From Cynocephalus volans (Eukaryota; Chordata; Mammalia; Dermoptera; Cynocephalidae), in contig NC_084474.1 of NCBI RefSeq assembly GCF_027409185.1, positions 4,271,382-4,335,381 on the forward strand: a stretch of 64,000 nucleotides of DNA, in the 5' to 3' direction. The position numbers were made by a program, and so were the translations under genes. Positions 22,061-33,889 of the stretch are shown here, in pieces. The notes under the pieces were generated by a model that saw nothing but the letters and a program-made list of their open reading frames with translations, was not told the DNA's origin and ran no database searches. Numbering within the stretch: the first letter of the stretch is position 1; each line of letters starts with the position of its first letter.

Positions 22061-22389
22061 AGAAAATGTATCATCATCCTCATTATTCAGTGAAAGAAAG
22101 AAAAAACCCAAACTTAAACTAATTTAGATCATAGCATCCAACTAATTAACAGCGGGAAGGCAAGGGTAAGAAATCAAGACACCCAATTCAGTGCTCTTCC
22201 TGTTAGACTAGTAATTCCCAGTCTTTCCAAGTTACCCTGCTAACAGACAAAATCTCACATTCTCTCCCCACTGAGAATCTCTAATACGCAGAAAATAAAG
22301 TCTACCTTCAGAACACTCCAATAAGTGAAGATTTTAGTGAGCTATATATTCTTTCTTCCTTTATTTGTTGTTTATTTACTATTTTTATT

Positions 22390-22500
22390 TAATCCAATAA
22401 TTCATTAATTTCAGAAAATATTTGTTGCATACTTACCGTGTGTCAGGCCCTATGCTAGGTACACTAGGTATATAGTGCTGAGTAAAACGGACATTTTATA
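22390..22500 (+). mobile_element. L2 3'-end fragment
   Basis: The order ATATTTGTTGCATACTTACC, GTGTCAGGCCCTATGCTAGG and GTGCTGAGTAAAACGGAC follows L2 3' sequence. Confidence 0.6.
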
Positions 22501-25434
22501 CTGTAAAAACAGACTTTGTTTATGTATTTAAGTACGAAATTATAAGACTGAATATGCTTTGGCAAGTTAGGATATACTATACTACCTCTTTCTTTGTACA
22601 CCTGAAATTCTGGCTCTTCCCCTGGTTATATCACCATATGAAATCCTGTAAGTCAAAAGTCTATTATTCAACAAGTAAAATAAAGGCTCAAATTATTCTT
22701 TCAGATGTTCTCAGTTGTTAATTTATATTTTTTCATACTCTTGCTACTTTAGTAGTAGTTTCACAGGACTTTTTCTTTCTAATGTCACTTTTATAAGGAG
22801 GTGGGCAATAAAGTTAGGTATCAGACCAGTTCATAAGGTAATGGAAGAAACATAACCAAATTAAAAATCAATGGCATTTACACCTATTTTAGTATGAATC
22901 TACAAGAGCACATGGCTCTTCTGTTATAAAATACACACCCTGTGTATCCTCAGCACAGGGTTGGCTTCCCTGTATTTTGAACTATATCTAGAACTGCCAT
23001 ACCTTGGTTATCTGAAATCTGATACAATTATTAAAACTGCATATGCAAAAATACTGAATGGTAAAATGACAAAAAATATCTTGTCTCAATTATCAAGGCA
23101 GAAGGAAATTTAAAAGCCTCATTAATTTAGGTGCTATCCATTTGGACGGTTGTACTTAAAAGATTACCCTAGAATAAAGAAAATGGTATTTGCTAAGTAG
23201 ATTAACATACAAAAAACATGTTAGATTTGTTATAGTGTGACGACCGCAACTATTTTTTCAAATTCCCACTTTGGAAGCAGCCTTTGACACATAATTATAA
23301 TTTATCTGAAAACACCTAACATTCTACTAAAGCCTTTCCCAAGGCATATGGAACAACAGTCCTGTGTGTACTAAATAGTTCATGCTCAAATAAGGGTGGA
23401 AAAGGGCATATAATTTTTTTTTTTCCTTCTCCCCTGATGATTAACAATGTGCATTAATTCTTCCCATATAATCTTACGCCTTATTTTTGAAACTGCCATT
23501 CAACACATTGAAAGCTTCCAAGGAACTGCTGTGGTACAGTATTTCTAAATGTCTATAATATGCAATATTGTCTTCCAAAATCTCTAATATTAGCCACACC
23601 AACACAACCTGAAATTATATTATTAGTAAAAAATCATTCTGAAATAAAGTACTGAGTGAAACAATAATGACTGACATTATAAATTAAAGTCAAGAAGTAG
23701 GAGCATGGAAAAGAAATATATCATGGACTACTTGGGGTATGTCCTTTCATGTCGCCTCAAACCCCACTATTCAGAATACGAATGGCAGCGAGATGAATAG
23801 CTTTTTCCTTTTTTACCACCACAGCTACAAATCTCAAAATGAAATGACTCTAATTGTAAACTTCAGCATCTAATGTGGGCACTCAACGTATTAACTAAGT
23901 CTTAAAGGTGATCCACACCATCTTCTTCAATTATCTGGATTTTGAAAGATTTCTTCTTAAAAGGAAGGTGAAAAGTGAGTTCTCCCTATTTAAATGTAAC
24001 TGACAAGCACCCTGCCTAACTCTTCTACCACTTTCCTTTGTTCACTTGTGCTGGATTCTTCATGAGCCATTTTCACTTATCACAAGGTGAAGATGCAGAA
24101 GTAACACTACATGAAAAAAGCTTCACTTTGAGGGCTACTTATTACAGCTAAACATTCCGTGTAATGTGAATCCGAGAAACCTAAACAAAATTCTGTGCTT
24201 CATAAAGTATTAAGAAAGAAAAATGACAGGAAAAAAAAGTGACAGACGACAGAGCATTAAGCTTTCCAAATTATGCTTAAGATAAATGCCAACTTTAAGA
24301 GCATCCAATCCAACCGTTAGTTCTCAGTACAGAAACATGAAAATAAAGTAGATTTTATGTTAAAATTAGCTAGATTTAGTCATTCCACAATGTACGTGTG
24401 TACTTGTATACTTGTACATACTTTAAAACATCATGTTGTACATGATAAATACATACAATTCTATCTAATAAAAAAATAACAAAAATACTCAATAAATACT
24501 AATTACTTTTCTGGAAACAAAAACAAAAGCAAAAGAAAAGAGAAGAGAGTATAATGTATTTCCTCAAGTCTGTGAGAAAAGGCCAATTTTTTTAAAGCTC
24601 TGGCAGTAACCAAGTTGCTCAAGAAAACATTAGAGAAATATAATCTCTGAGAAAATTACTGCCAAGTCTTATCTAGTAAATTACTAGTTCATGCCATTCT
24701 CTTAGAACAGCAAGATATACGGCATTTTATTAATGATGAAAACACATTCAGTAAACCTTATTATATGAAAATAATAGAGTAAAAGCAAACATTATGATCT
24801 ACTTTATTCCAATACAGTTCTTGCTGAAAACATTTTAAAATGTTTTAAAAATGTTATTAGAACCAAGCCCACTGGGATGACATTGTTAATCTTATGGGAA
24901 TAATGAAAAACAAAACATTTCTCCTGGTACTAGTACAAATAGCTGCAGTTCAGTTCTCTCACTGAAAATACATATCATACAGAAAGAACACTGGACGACA
25001 TGAAATGAAAGGTCATTATGGAGATTATGATTACTTTAGCCCTCGAGAATCCTGCTGGGGCTTTTGGTGATTTTCTTCCTGACAGCACCTGAGCCTCCAG
25101 TATCAAATCAGAAGCTGTGTGGTCGCTTTGATCAGCTGCATCATGTTGTATAGCCTGTATCCTTGAAATGAGGCTGGGCTGCAGCTATGTGTGTTTTTCT
25201 TACTTCTAGGATGGTGCAAATATTCTTCCCAGGAATTCCTACAGTACATTTTGGCTTCTGAACATTGCTCAAGACGGTAGCAGTTTGTGTGGCCTTTATA
25301 ATAGGTCAACTTGTAGTAAAATTCCAAAATAACAATAAAAATTACACCAAATATTACTTAGATCAAAGATTATTTGTTTAAATCACTTGGTATAAGTCAA
25401 GTGAAATCAATCTAGATACACATGCTGCATGGAG

Positions 25435-25655
25435 CAGAGCAAGCACAGTGGTTAAAGGTTATGGCTTGTGTGGAAGGAGAGAAGTGGGCTTAAATCCTGG
25501 TTCTGCCACAAGTTGTATTATTTAAATACATTTGCTGGGTCCTGCTCTGTAAAATGAAGACAATTAACACACCTCACAGAGTTATTCCAGAGATGCTTAC
25601 TCCAGTACCAAGCTCACTGAATGGTAATTACAGCTGCTATTATTTATGATTTTTA
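25435..25655 (+). mobile_element. MIR
   Basis: MIR core in order: AGCACAGTGGTTAAAGGTTA, GGGCTTAAATCCTGGTTCTG, CCTGCTCTGTAAAATGAAGA, CCTCACAGAGTTATTCCAGA. Confidence 0.8.
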
Positions 25656-26574
25656 AAAAAATTCTCCTTTCATCCAATAGCCAAGGGTGTTAAGGTTTCT
25701 GTTTGGTTTCTCTTTGGTAACTGGGATTATGAGAATAATTAAACCTGGCTCTAGCAATGATCTCATAATCTATACATCAAATCAAGTCAGGAAGAGAAAC
25801 AAAAGGCAGAGGGAGCTTCCGAATCTTCTTTATTATACAGGAATCTCCCTTGTTAGGATCTCAAATTGATCTCGTAGCAAAGAGGTTACTGTGGAGCTAA
25901 GCTCTAAGCAGCTCAGGAGAAAAGGATATCCCATGATAACAGATTCTCTTGCCTGAAACCCATCCATGTCATATTTTTAATGGTACACTGGGGTTCTCTA
26001 AGAACCTATCTCTGCCATGTGGGAGCATCACGTGGCACTGGAGAAACTTATGGCTAAAACTCTTCAGTGACTGAGACTTAACCAACCGCTCCAAATGAAA
26101 CAGTATTATTGCTTTGTTGCTGCTTTGTTTTGTAAAGTCAGGGATGAATGATTACTTAATATACAATGTACACACAAATACCTGGATATTATGGGGTACT
26201 TCCTAAAGCATAATCTCACTTCTCAAAAGATTTTTCCTCTTGTGATTTTTTTTCTTTTCAGTTTGCTCCAATTGCCCTGTTTTGGCATGCTTCGAGATTT
26301 GAAATTTTTAAAAAAATGTTTAAACCCTTTAATAAGAAAATAATTTAGAAGCAATTTAGCACAGAATTTAAGTAGGCATTACCAAACTTAAGAGAAGACG
26401 TTTATTATTTAGAAAATATAAGATCTCTAAACATTTTATTCAACTCAAGTTTAAAAGAACTCAGAAGTAAAACGACCCAAACCCATTTAAACAGATATAT
26501 GTAGTTTAAAAAAAAAAAAAAAAATGCAACTAAGAGAAACGAATATATAGACAGAAAATGTCTTAATTACTAAA

Positions 26575-26662
26575 GAGCCTATTAAATTAGAGAATATTTT
26601 CTACTGGAAAACTCAAGGAGCCTATTAAATTAGAGAATATTTTCTACAAGGAAAACTCACAA
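26575..26662. repeat. 43-bp direct tandem duplication
   Basis: The block starting GAGCCTATTAAATTAGAGAA begins at 26575 and again at 26618. The two copies are almost identical, so the duplication is young. Confidence 0.9.
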
Positions 26663-28004
26663 CTGATAAAGAAATGTATAGAAAATGTCCAAAATTCTGC
26701 TTAAGGAAGTTAATGAACTTTACAGTTCCTATCCTATTTCTGCTTTCTGTTATGATTCCTATTATACTTTTTTGGCTATTTATCTTCTACTGGCAATATT
26801 TACTTCTTCACTGATAACCAGTTCCCTCACATCTGGTTTTAGTGACAATCTCATCAGAATAAAAAGCAGTATTTTCAATGAATCCCTTTTGATATCTTAA
26901 AAGACACAGCTCACAGTTCCACTCTCATCATTCTCTTGAAAAACCGAGGCCAGCTTTCTATTTCCATTCCTATGTCTATTAATTTCCTCTCCTTCCCTTG
27001 AGTAGAAAAGACAGGGTGCCTGTGGCTTCAATCTATCGTCACCATAATCCCTGCAACGGTGGATATACATGTTGAACAAGCTTTCTTTTCGACCTTGCAA
27101 AGAACTCACTAAAAAAATGATAATAATAACGTATTTTAAACCTGATGAAGAAATTAATTCCTCAGAATATTTCTTCTTGATTATACAAGATGCTGGCTAT
27201 CAGGAACTCCTGAGGAATGAGTTACCTTGAACACCTGAGTTCTATAGGTGGTTGAGGAATTTCCTGCCTTCTTTTACCACATATAAATACAATATAAATA
27301 TATAATAATATACAAATATAAATATAACTTAACCTTCTCTTAAACTCAGATTGTTATTATTCCATGATACAGAGTGCTGTCTTAAAGACATAGCACAGTG
27401 TTTAGGGCTAACTGACCCTACAGTAAATGGTTCTCAATTGTTGTGTTTCATGAACTTGTATGTTAGTTTCTTTTTCCTTTTTTGTGAGTTGTCATTTCTT
27501 CACTGAGTCAAGGTCTGTAATAGCATTTTGGCTCCTATTTTTCTACTTCTGCTATAGTCTTGGAAACCAGATAAGCAAGTTATTACATTGTGGGGAAAGA
27601 AAAAATAAAAATGATGTTGAGTTTTAGTGGATGCCCCTTTAACAAATATACTGATCTATTCTGTCCCAGCTTCTTGGAAACAACCTATGTTAAAGCATAC
27701 TACACACTATAAAACACTAATTAAATGTTGTTATAATTAATTTTGCTAATATTTTGGACAGGCAGTGTTTCTAGATAGGTAAAAAGTTATATGATAAGAA
27801 TATTGTGAACATATGTTCAACCCAAAGAGCACCATGATTTATTATTCCTCACAACACCTTGTTAAATGAGGAACTGAGGCATAAGTAATTTACAGATTAA
27901 AGAACATTAATGTGACTTCTATACTTCAAACAATAAACTGGTGTTTATTTTGATCACATCTTATTTCATTCTTTTAATTTCAACCCTAAAGAAAAACTAT
28001 AATA

Positions 28005-28330
28005 TAACTGACGTTACTGAGCACTTACCATTTTCTTTTTTTGGTGTTTTGTTTTGCAGCTGGCTAGTATGGGGATCCAAACCCTTGCCCTTGGTGTTAT
28101 CAGCATCATGCTCTAACCAGATGAGCTAACCAGCCCTGAGCATTTACCATTTTCTGATTTACCTGTTTTAACTCATTTAATGTTCATAATAACCACATGA
28201 GGTAAGTACTATTAGCATCTCCATTTTACAGATCACAAAACCGAGGCATGGAGTAATTAGGTAACTTCTAAGGTTACACAGCTTAAAAAATGCCAGAGCT
28301 GAGACATGAACCCAGTTTGGTTCCACTAAG
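28005..28330 (-). mobile_element. MIR split by a SINE monomer
   Basis: Reverse-complement MIR: GAGCATTTACCATTTTCTG, TTAACTCATTTAATGTTCAT, CATGAGGTAAGTACTATTAG, CATTTTACAGATCACAAAAC, GTTACACAGC, GCCAGAGCTGAGACATGAAC. The SINE at 28037-28137 interrupts it near its edge. Confidence 0.8.
28037..28137 (-). mobile_element. CYN-type SINE monomer, inside a MIR
   Basis: Reverse-complement tRNA-Ile-like monomer with a T-rich tail at its left. Flanked by an 18-bp TSD, GAGCAYTTACCATTTTCT, at 28019-28036 and 28138-28155, with one mismatch. Confidence 0.88.
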
Positions 28331-28790
28331 CATGTTGCTTTATCCCAAAAAGCTAGTGAGTGATTGATTTTTATATCTGGAAACCCAAGCTCTTTACATA
28401 TAATTTTATACCATTTGTCCAATTATTCCTGGGGAAACAAACAATTCACTAAATTTGCTAAATTATAAAAATGTAGATCAAAGGCTACTCAAGTGAAACT
28501 TTGTACTTATTTATAGTTATATATAAGATTCTCTGTTTTTTTCTTTTTTAAAAATTCTTCGGGTAAGGAGTAGAAGCAAATTTCTCTTAAAGAAAAAGTT
28601 TTCCCCTTTTATTTTGACCATATGTCAGGTTTCTAATTTTAAACAACAACTTTTGGACAGGTTACAGAAGAGAAAATCTAAAGCCAACTGGAATTAAGTG
28701 GGTGCCAAAGCATGCTGCTATTATGGACATTTCCTCAACTGTAAAAAGATGAACTGAACTAAAACTTCTTCAAGATCCCTTCTAGTTCTA

Positions 28791-29006
<216 letters not shown>

Positions 29007-30491
29007 TTAACACCAAAAAAAGATCTGAATCTAAATGTTGTCTTCTAAGGATTCCATAGGAGAATAAAAGAAAAACCAACAAGCAAAAAAAATTTTTGAA
29101 ATAAGTTGTATTATTCTTTAAATAGAGCATCCAAATTAATTATTAAAATGCTAATAAATCTCTTAGAACCAAATGTCTTTGGTATTACTGCATTTATTAT
29201 ACTTAGTAACACTGACAATATTTTCCTCAACTAAACTTACTACCTCAATGACAAAGAGAAACTGCTGAATATTTGGGGATGTAAGATAAAGAATGATTTT
29301 TAAAAGGGTAGAGAGGAATGCTGCATACTCATCAAGGTCATACATATGCTGACTCACCTGACAACAATGGAAACCACCTACTTAACATGTAAACACATAG
29401 AGAAAAGAATGATTTTCTAGTCTGGGATATAGATATTCAAGAACAATATAAAAAGAATATGACAAAACAAGTACTCTCAAAAGAGTTTTTAATTCATTGC
29501 GCAGTACACATAAAATTCTCTTCACCAGTAGCTCTGCACAGATTTGACAAAAGAGAAAAATACTTTGTTATACACAGGCTATCCCTTTTTTCTACCTTCT
29601 GTTTATAATGAAAACACTCAATGCCCCCCTATCCTTGCCATAATTTGAACAACCTCTGTATGATGTATATCCAAACAAAGAATAACTTTGAAAGCCTTTA
29701 TGACTTGCTTGACTTCCACACCAGCAATTCAAATATAAGCCATTGCTAAAGCCAACAAAAATCAGGGTTTAAAACCTCAAATTAAAACCTCCCCTTGAGG
29801 GCAATTTGATTTTCTCTGCACCCCATCCAGCGACAAATTCATACATATACCTGTGTGTGTATATGTATTTGTCATGGATGCTCTATAAATATTAACTGAT
29901 TTAAGAAAAAAACAAAGCTAGAATTTAGCCTAATCAAATACAAGTATTAATAACTTCATCAAAAGAACAACCAAAACTATCCTTCAACTTTATGCTTTAA
30001 AGATCACTGAGAGATCATTCAAAATTTTTCGTTGGAGCCCACAGACACAAACACACATATCTTATAAAAAAAAAAACCTAAAAAGATTAGAAATTTTTAT
30101 TCACTGTTTTTCTATAAATTCATTTATAACAAGGAAGCTTCTTCACTACAACTCAATTGAGAACTCTCCTGGTCTTTCTAACCGTTCCCTTTTTTAAAAG
30201 GCTGAGGGATTTATCTCACACTGGAATACAGCCAAGCGAAACCTCAAGCTCTTCCCTAGACACCTCAAAACAAAAGACAAACATCTTCTATTAGTTGGAT
30301 AAATTGCGTTATAACACCAACAAGTACTTGGGCTCTTCCAAATGCAAAAACAGTAAAGAAATACAAGACAGGGTTAAACTAGGATTTTTTAATTTTTCAA
30401 AACCAAAATAGAACTTTGTAAAATGGCTTTTAAAAGGCTGTTCTTTAAACTCCATTCCAGAATCAAGTATTCTCACTCATAAAGTATCTTT

Positions 30492-30983
30492 TCATCTATC
30501 TTCACAGCTCAAAATAACAACAGCAGTATAGGAAAATAGCAGAATAACCAAATACCAGAAAACAAATCTACCTTCCTGAGGAAAGGATAAATAGGTAGCA
30601 CAAAAGTTGAAAACATGCACCTGCCATGGCACTGCCTGCTGTTTGACAGCTTTCCCATCAGCTACCCATCGCTCTTCCAAGTGGATGCCCGATGTGAAAG
30701 AGGACATCCAGTTCCAGTATAATTGTTTGCACATCATAGCAACTGAGAGAGCCTGTACAGAATGAGCCTCATGGCAGACTTCCCCTCTGCCCACACCTAC
30801 CCTCACCTTTGCACTGCGAAATGCTCTGGCACATGCCCTCACCCTCGTGTCCTCCACCACTCCCAGCTCCCTCGGGCAAGCCTCCAGAGCCTCCAGAGTA
30901 TGGTGTTTAGTGCTTCCGTTGATTAAGGTTGAGAAGTCAGCAACGCTCTGTGCACAGGGAGAAGGCACTGCCATCTGAACCAT
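30492..30983 (-). other. Unassigned GC-richer block with a 163-codon open frame
   Basis: An uninterrupted frame of 163 codons on the KAT6A sense strand in an AT-rich intron. The protein resembles nothing I know. Within it, 30807-30947 has splice-site-like borders: a pyrimidine-rich CCTTCTCCCTGTGCACAG acceptor and an AAAG-GTGAGG donor. It could be a cassette exon, an unrecognised repeat, or chance. I have no transcript evidence. Confidence 0.35.
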
Positions 30984-31261
30984 TCATTAACCCATTCCTT
31001 GCCAAAATCAAACTATCATATCTGAATTACAAGGTCACCTTTGCTAGGTCATTTTATTTTAAAATTTCAACCCAAATACTTTTTCATTAAACATGCAACT
31101 TTCCAAAGCAGCGGCTATCTAATATAAACAGGAGCACAAAATGTATTTTTAAGAATTTTTAACTCAAGTTCTGCCACTTCATGTGAACTGCCTTCTCCTT
31201 TGAATATGCCAAATTCCTTAAAAGATAACATATATTCCAGGCCAGAATTGACCTTTTAATG

Positions 31262-31706
31262 TGTGGGGAAAATAGGATAATTTAGTCAGGCTCCCTCAGC
31301 TCAGGTCTGGTTGGAGGTCGAACAGCACATTTTTTGTAAACAAGCTGTGTGTGGGTGGAGTTATTGTGCATGTGCACCCATGTATCTTTCTAGTTTGTTG
31401 CTTGTGTGTGTTCTTCAGTTTGTGAAGCAGAGCTGGGGGCAGAGCTTATATCTAAAAATAGAGCATGTTTACTCTGCAGCAGCTGCTCAGTTTTTCTTTG
31501 GACTTTGCCAGTAGTAGTTGAGTTTCTGAGTTTCTCTTTGTACTTCCTAGCTCTCAGACATGTTTGTGCTGAATAAAGAATATTCTTTCTTCAGCCAAGG
31601 CTCCAAGGACTTTTTGCCAGTTACCTAGATCACGGACCTGCGTGTGAAGTGTTTGTGAATGGGCTGGAGGGGTCTGTGAGCTCCAGACCCTAGCCCTAGC
31701 TCTACA
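31262..31706 (+). mobile_element. Solo LTR of an endogenous retrovirus
   Basis: 445 bp beginning TGTGGGG and ending CTCTACA, with the TG...CA ends of LTRs. Flanked by a perfect 5-bp TSD TAATG at 31257-31261 and 31707-31711. It carries AATAAA at 31572-31577 followed by a T-rich stretch, as in an R/U5 region, and a TATATCTAAAAATAG stretch upstream. No internal viral genes adjoin it, so it is a recombined solo LTR. The family is not recognised; a 5-bp duplication is usual for class III elements but does not settle it. Confidence 0.75.
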
Positions 31707-32254
31707 TAATGTAAGATAACTGGGGGTGGGAGGGTGGGGGGGTGGTACTAAATGTACTAGTAATTGGGCTAAACCAAAAAAAACCTTTAAATATGCCTAT
31801 TTTTAGATTAAAAAAACTTTTATTGCTAGCAGTTTATAAGAAAATATTATTACTCTTCTACAAAAACTTGGCTTCTATTAAATGACTTATATAATTCCAA
31901 TTTCTAATATATAGAGGCCACTCCTGCAGTACTCCCTACTCAAGATCTGATACAAACACAAAATTATAATTTATATAAATACTGCCCTGCTCCCTTCCCC
32001 TTTCTATCCATTAGATAGCTCCCCCTCGACCTTCTCTTTCCATACCCATGGTGGAATGACATTCTGAGGTGAGAGTAAATAGTAGGACTGCCCCCAGTTA
32101 TCTGTATGAGGCTGTGAAATGTGGGAAGAGATGTCTTTCTGGTATTCACACATTTTCTCATAGAAATAATAATTCTTTTCATTAAGGATTAAAAGTTACA
32201 TGATGAAAGAGGTACGTAGAGAGAGTTCACATAAGACAGCATATACTTAAGTAA

Positions 32255-32390
32255 TAAAGAGAATCAGCATTTGTGAAGCATTTGTGCCAGATATTATCTC
32301 ACTTAATCTCTACAATCCATCTCCCAAAGTGGAAAACAATATGCCCACTTTACAGACTGAAAAAAACAAGGCTCAGAGGGGTTGAGAGAC
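32255..32390 (-). mobile_element. MIR fragment
   Basis: Reverse-complement MIR: ATTATCTCACTTAATCTCTA, CCCACTTTACAGACTGAAAA, AAGGCTCAGAGGGGTTGAGA. Confidence 0.65.
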
Positions 32391-32849
32391 AAAAACACCA
32401 GGATTAGAAATAGCAACAGTGAAGCACAAAGAAAAGAACAAAATGGGTAGAGGAGAGACAGAAAGTGCAGGCAGCCCTCAACTCACTGAATTCTAAAAGT
32501 TTGTAAGTTTTTAAATACTGAAACTTGCTTTTCCAAAGTGAAGTTACAAGTCCACAAACTTATCTGAAATGAAACTCTTGGAATAAAATGTGTTGTGGAA
32601 TTCTGAATCTTTCTGATTTCAGAAAAGTATTATAGTGTATACATGTGTATTAAATCAAAAGCTCCAGCAGGATTTGGAGTACTCCATAATCAGACACATT
32701 AATATTTCTTTAGCAAAATATATGAATACTCACACTAACTGGAATAAGTAAAAAATGCAAATAGTTTCACACCAGCTCAGATCATGTTTTGCCAACGACC
32801 GAGTTTAGGTAAATAGAGATCTTACTGCAAAATGAGTTATAAATTTTTT

Positions 32850-33800
32850 TTTCATTCTCCAAGGAAAATATACAGATGGCCAACAAACATGTGAAAAGAT
32901 GTTCAATATCACTAATCATTAGGGAAATGCAAATCAAACCACAATGAGATACTACTTCATACCCATTACGATAGTTATTATTTTAAAAAACAAAACACCA
33001 GAAAATAACAAGTGTTGGTAAGGATGTGGAGAAATTGAAACCCTTGTCGCACTGCTAGTAGGAATGTAAAATGGTTATAGCCACTATGGAAAACAGTATA
33101 GCAGTTCCTCAAAACATTAAACAGAATTACCACATGACCCAGCAATTCTACTTCTAGATACATACACCAAAGAACTGAAAGCAGGTACTCAAACAGGTTA
33201 TTTGTACACCAGTGTTCAAAGCAGCATAATCACAACAGCCAAAAGTTGGAAACAACCCAAGTGTCCACTGATGGATGGATGAATAAACAAAATGTGATAT
33301 ATACATACAATGGAATATTTTTCAGCCCTAAAAAGAAACGCAATTCTGACATACGTTAAAATATGGATGAACTTTGGGGACATTATGCTAAGTGAAATAA
33401 GCCAGACAAAAAAGGACAAATATTGTATTATTCCATTTATATAAGGTACCTAGAGTAGTCAAAACAGAATGATAATTGCCAGGGACTGGACTGGGTGGGG
33501 GTAGGGGAGGAGGGGAATGGGAAGTTACTGTTTAATGGATACAGAGTTTCAGTTTTGTAACATGAAAAAGTTCTGCACAGATGGCAGTGATGGTTGCATA
33601 ACAATATGAATATACTTAATGCCAATGAACTGTACGCTTAAAAGTGATTGTTTTTTGGGGGTGGCTCCCGGGTTCAGGGATCCGAACCCTTGACCTTGGT
33701 GTTATCAGCACCATCCTCTACTGAGTGAGCTTAATCGGCCAGCCCCTTAAAATTGTTTAACATGGTAAATTTTATGCATATTTTCTTTTTTTTTTTTAAG
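32850..33800 (+). mobile_element. Old L1, end of ORF2 and 3' UTR, with nested SINE
   Basis: Typical L1 ORF2 end: GCCAACAAACATGTGAAAAG, AATGCAAATCAAACCACAAT, GACCCAGCAATTCTACTTCT, GATGGATGGATGAATAAACA, then 3' UTR AACTGTACGCTTAAAAGTG continuing after the SINE as AACATGGTAAATTTTATGC. Reading frames are broken. Confidence 0.85.
33651..33746 (-). mobile_element. CYN-type SINE monomer, inside an L1
   Basis: Reverse-complement tRNA-Ile-like unit with a short T run at its left. The flanks TTAAAAGTGATTGTTT and TTAAAATTGTTT look like a decayed TSD. It splits the 3' UTR of the surrounding L1. Confidence 0.8.
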
Positions 33801-33889
33801 GTTTTCAGGACTCTTTAGATTTCAGGATTGTGAATAAAAGGTTGTGGGCTGTACCACAGTGATATACAGCTAAGCCATAAAAGTTCATG

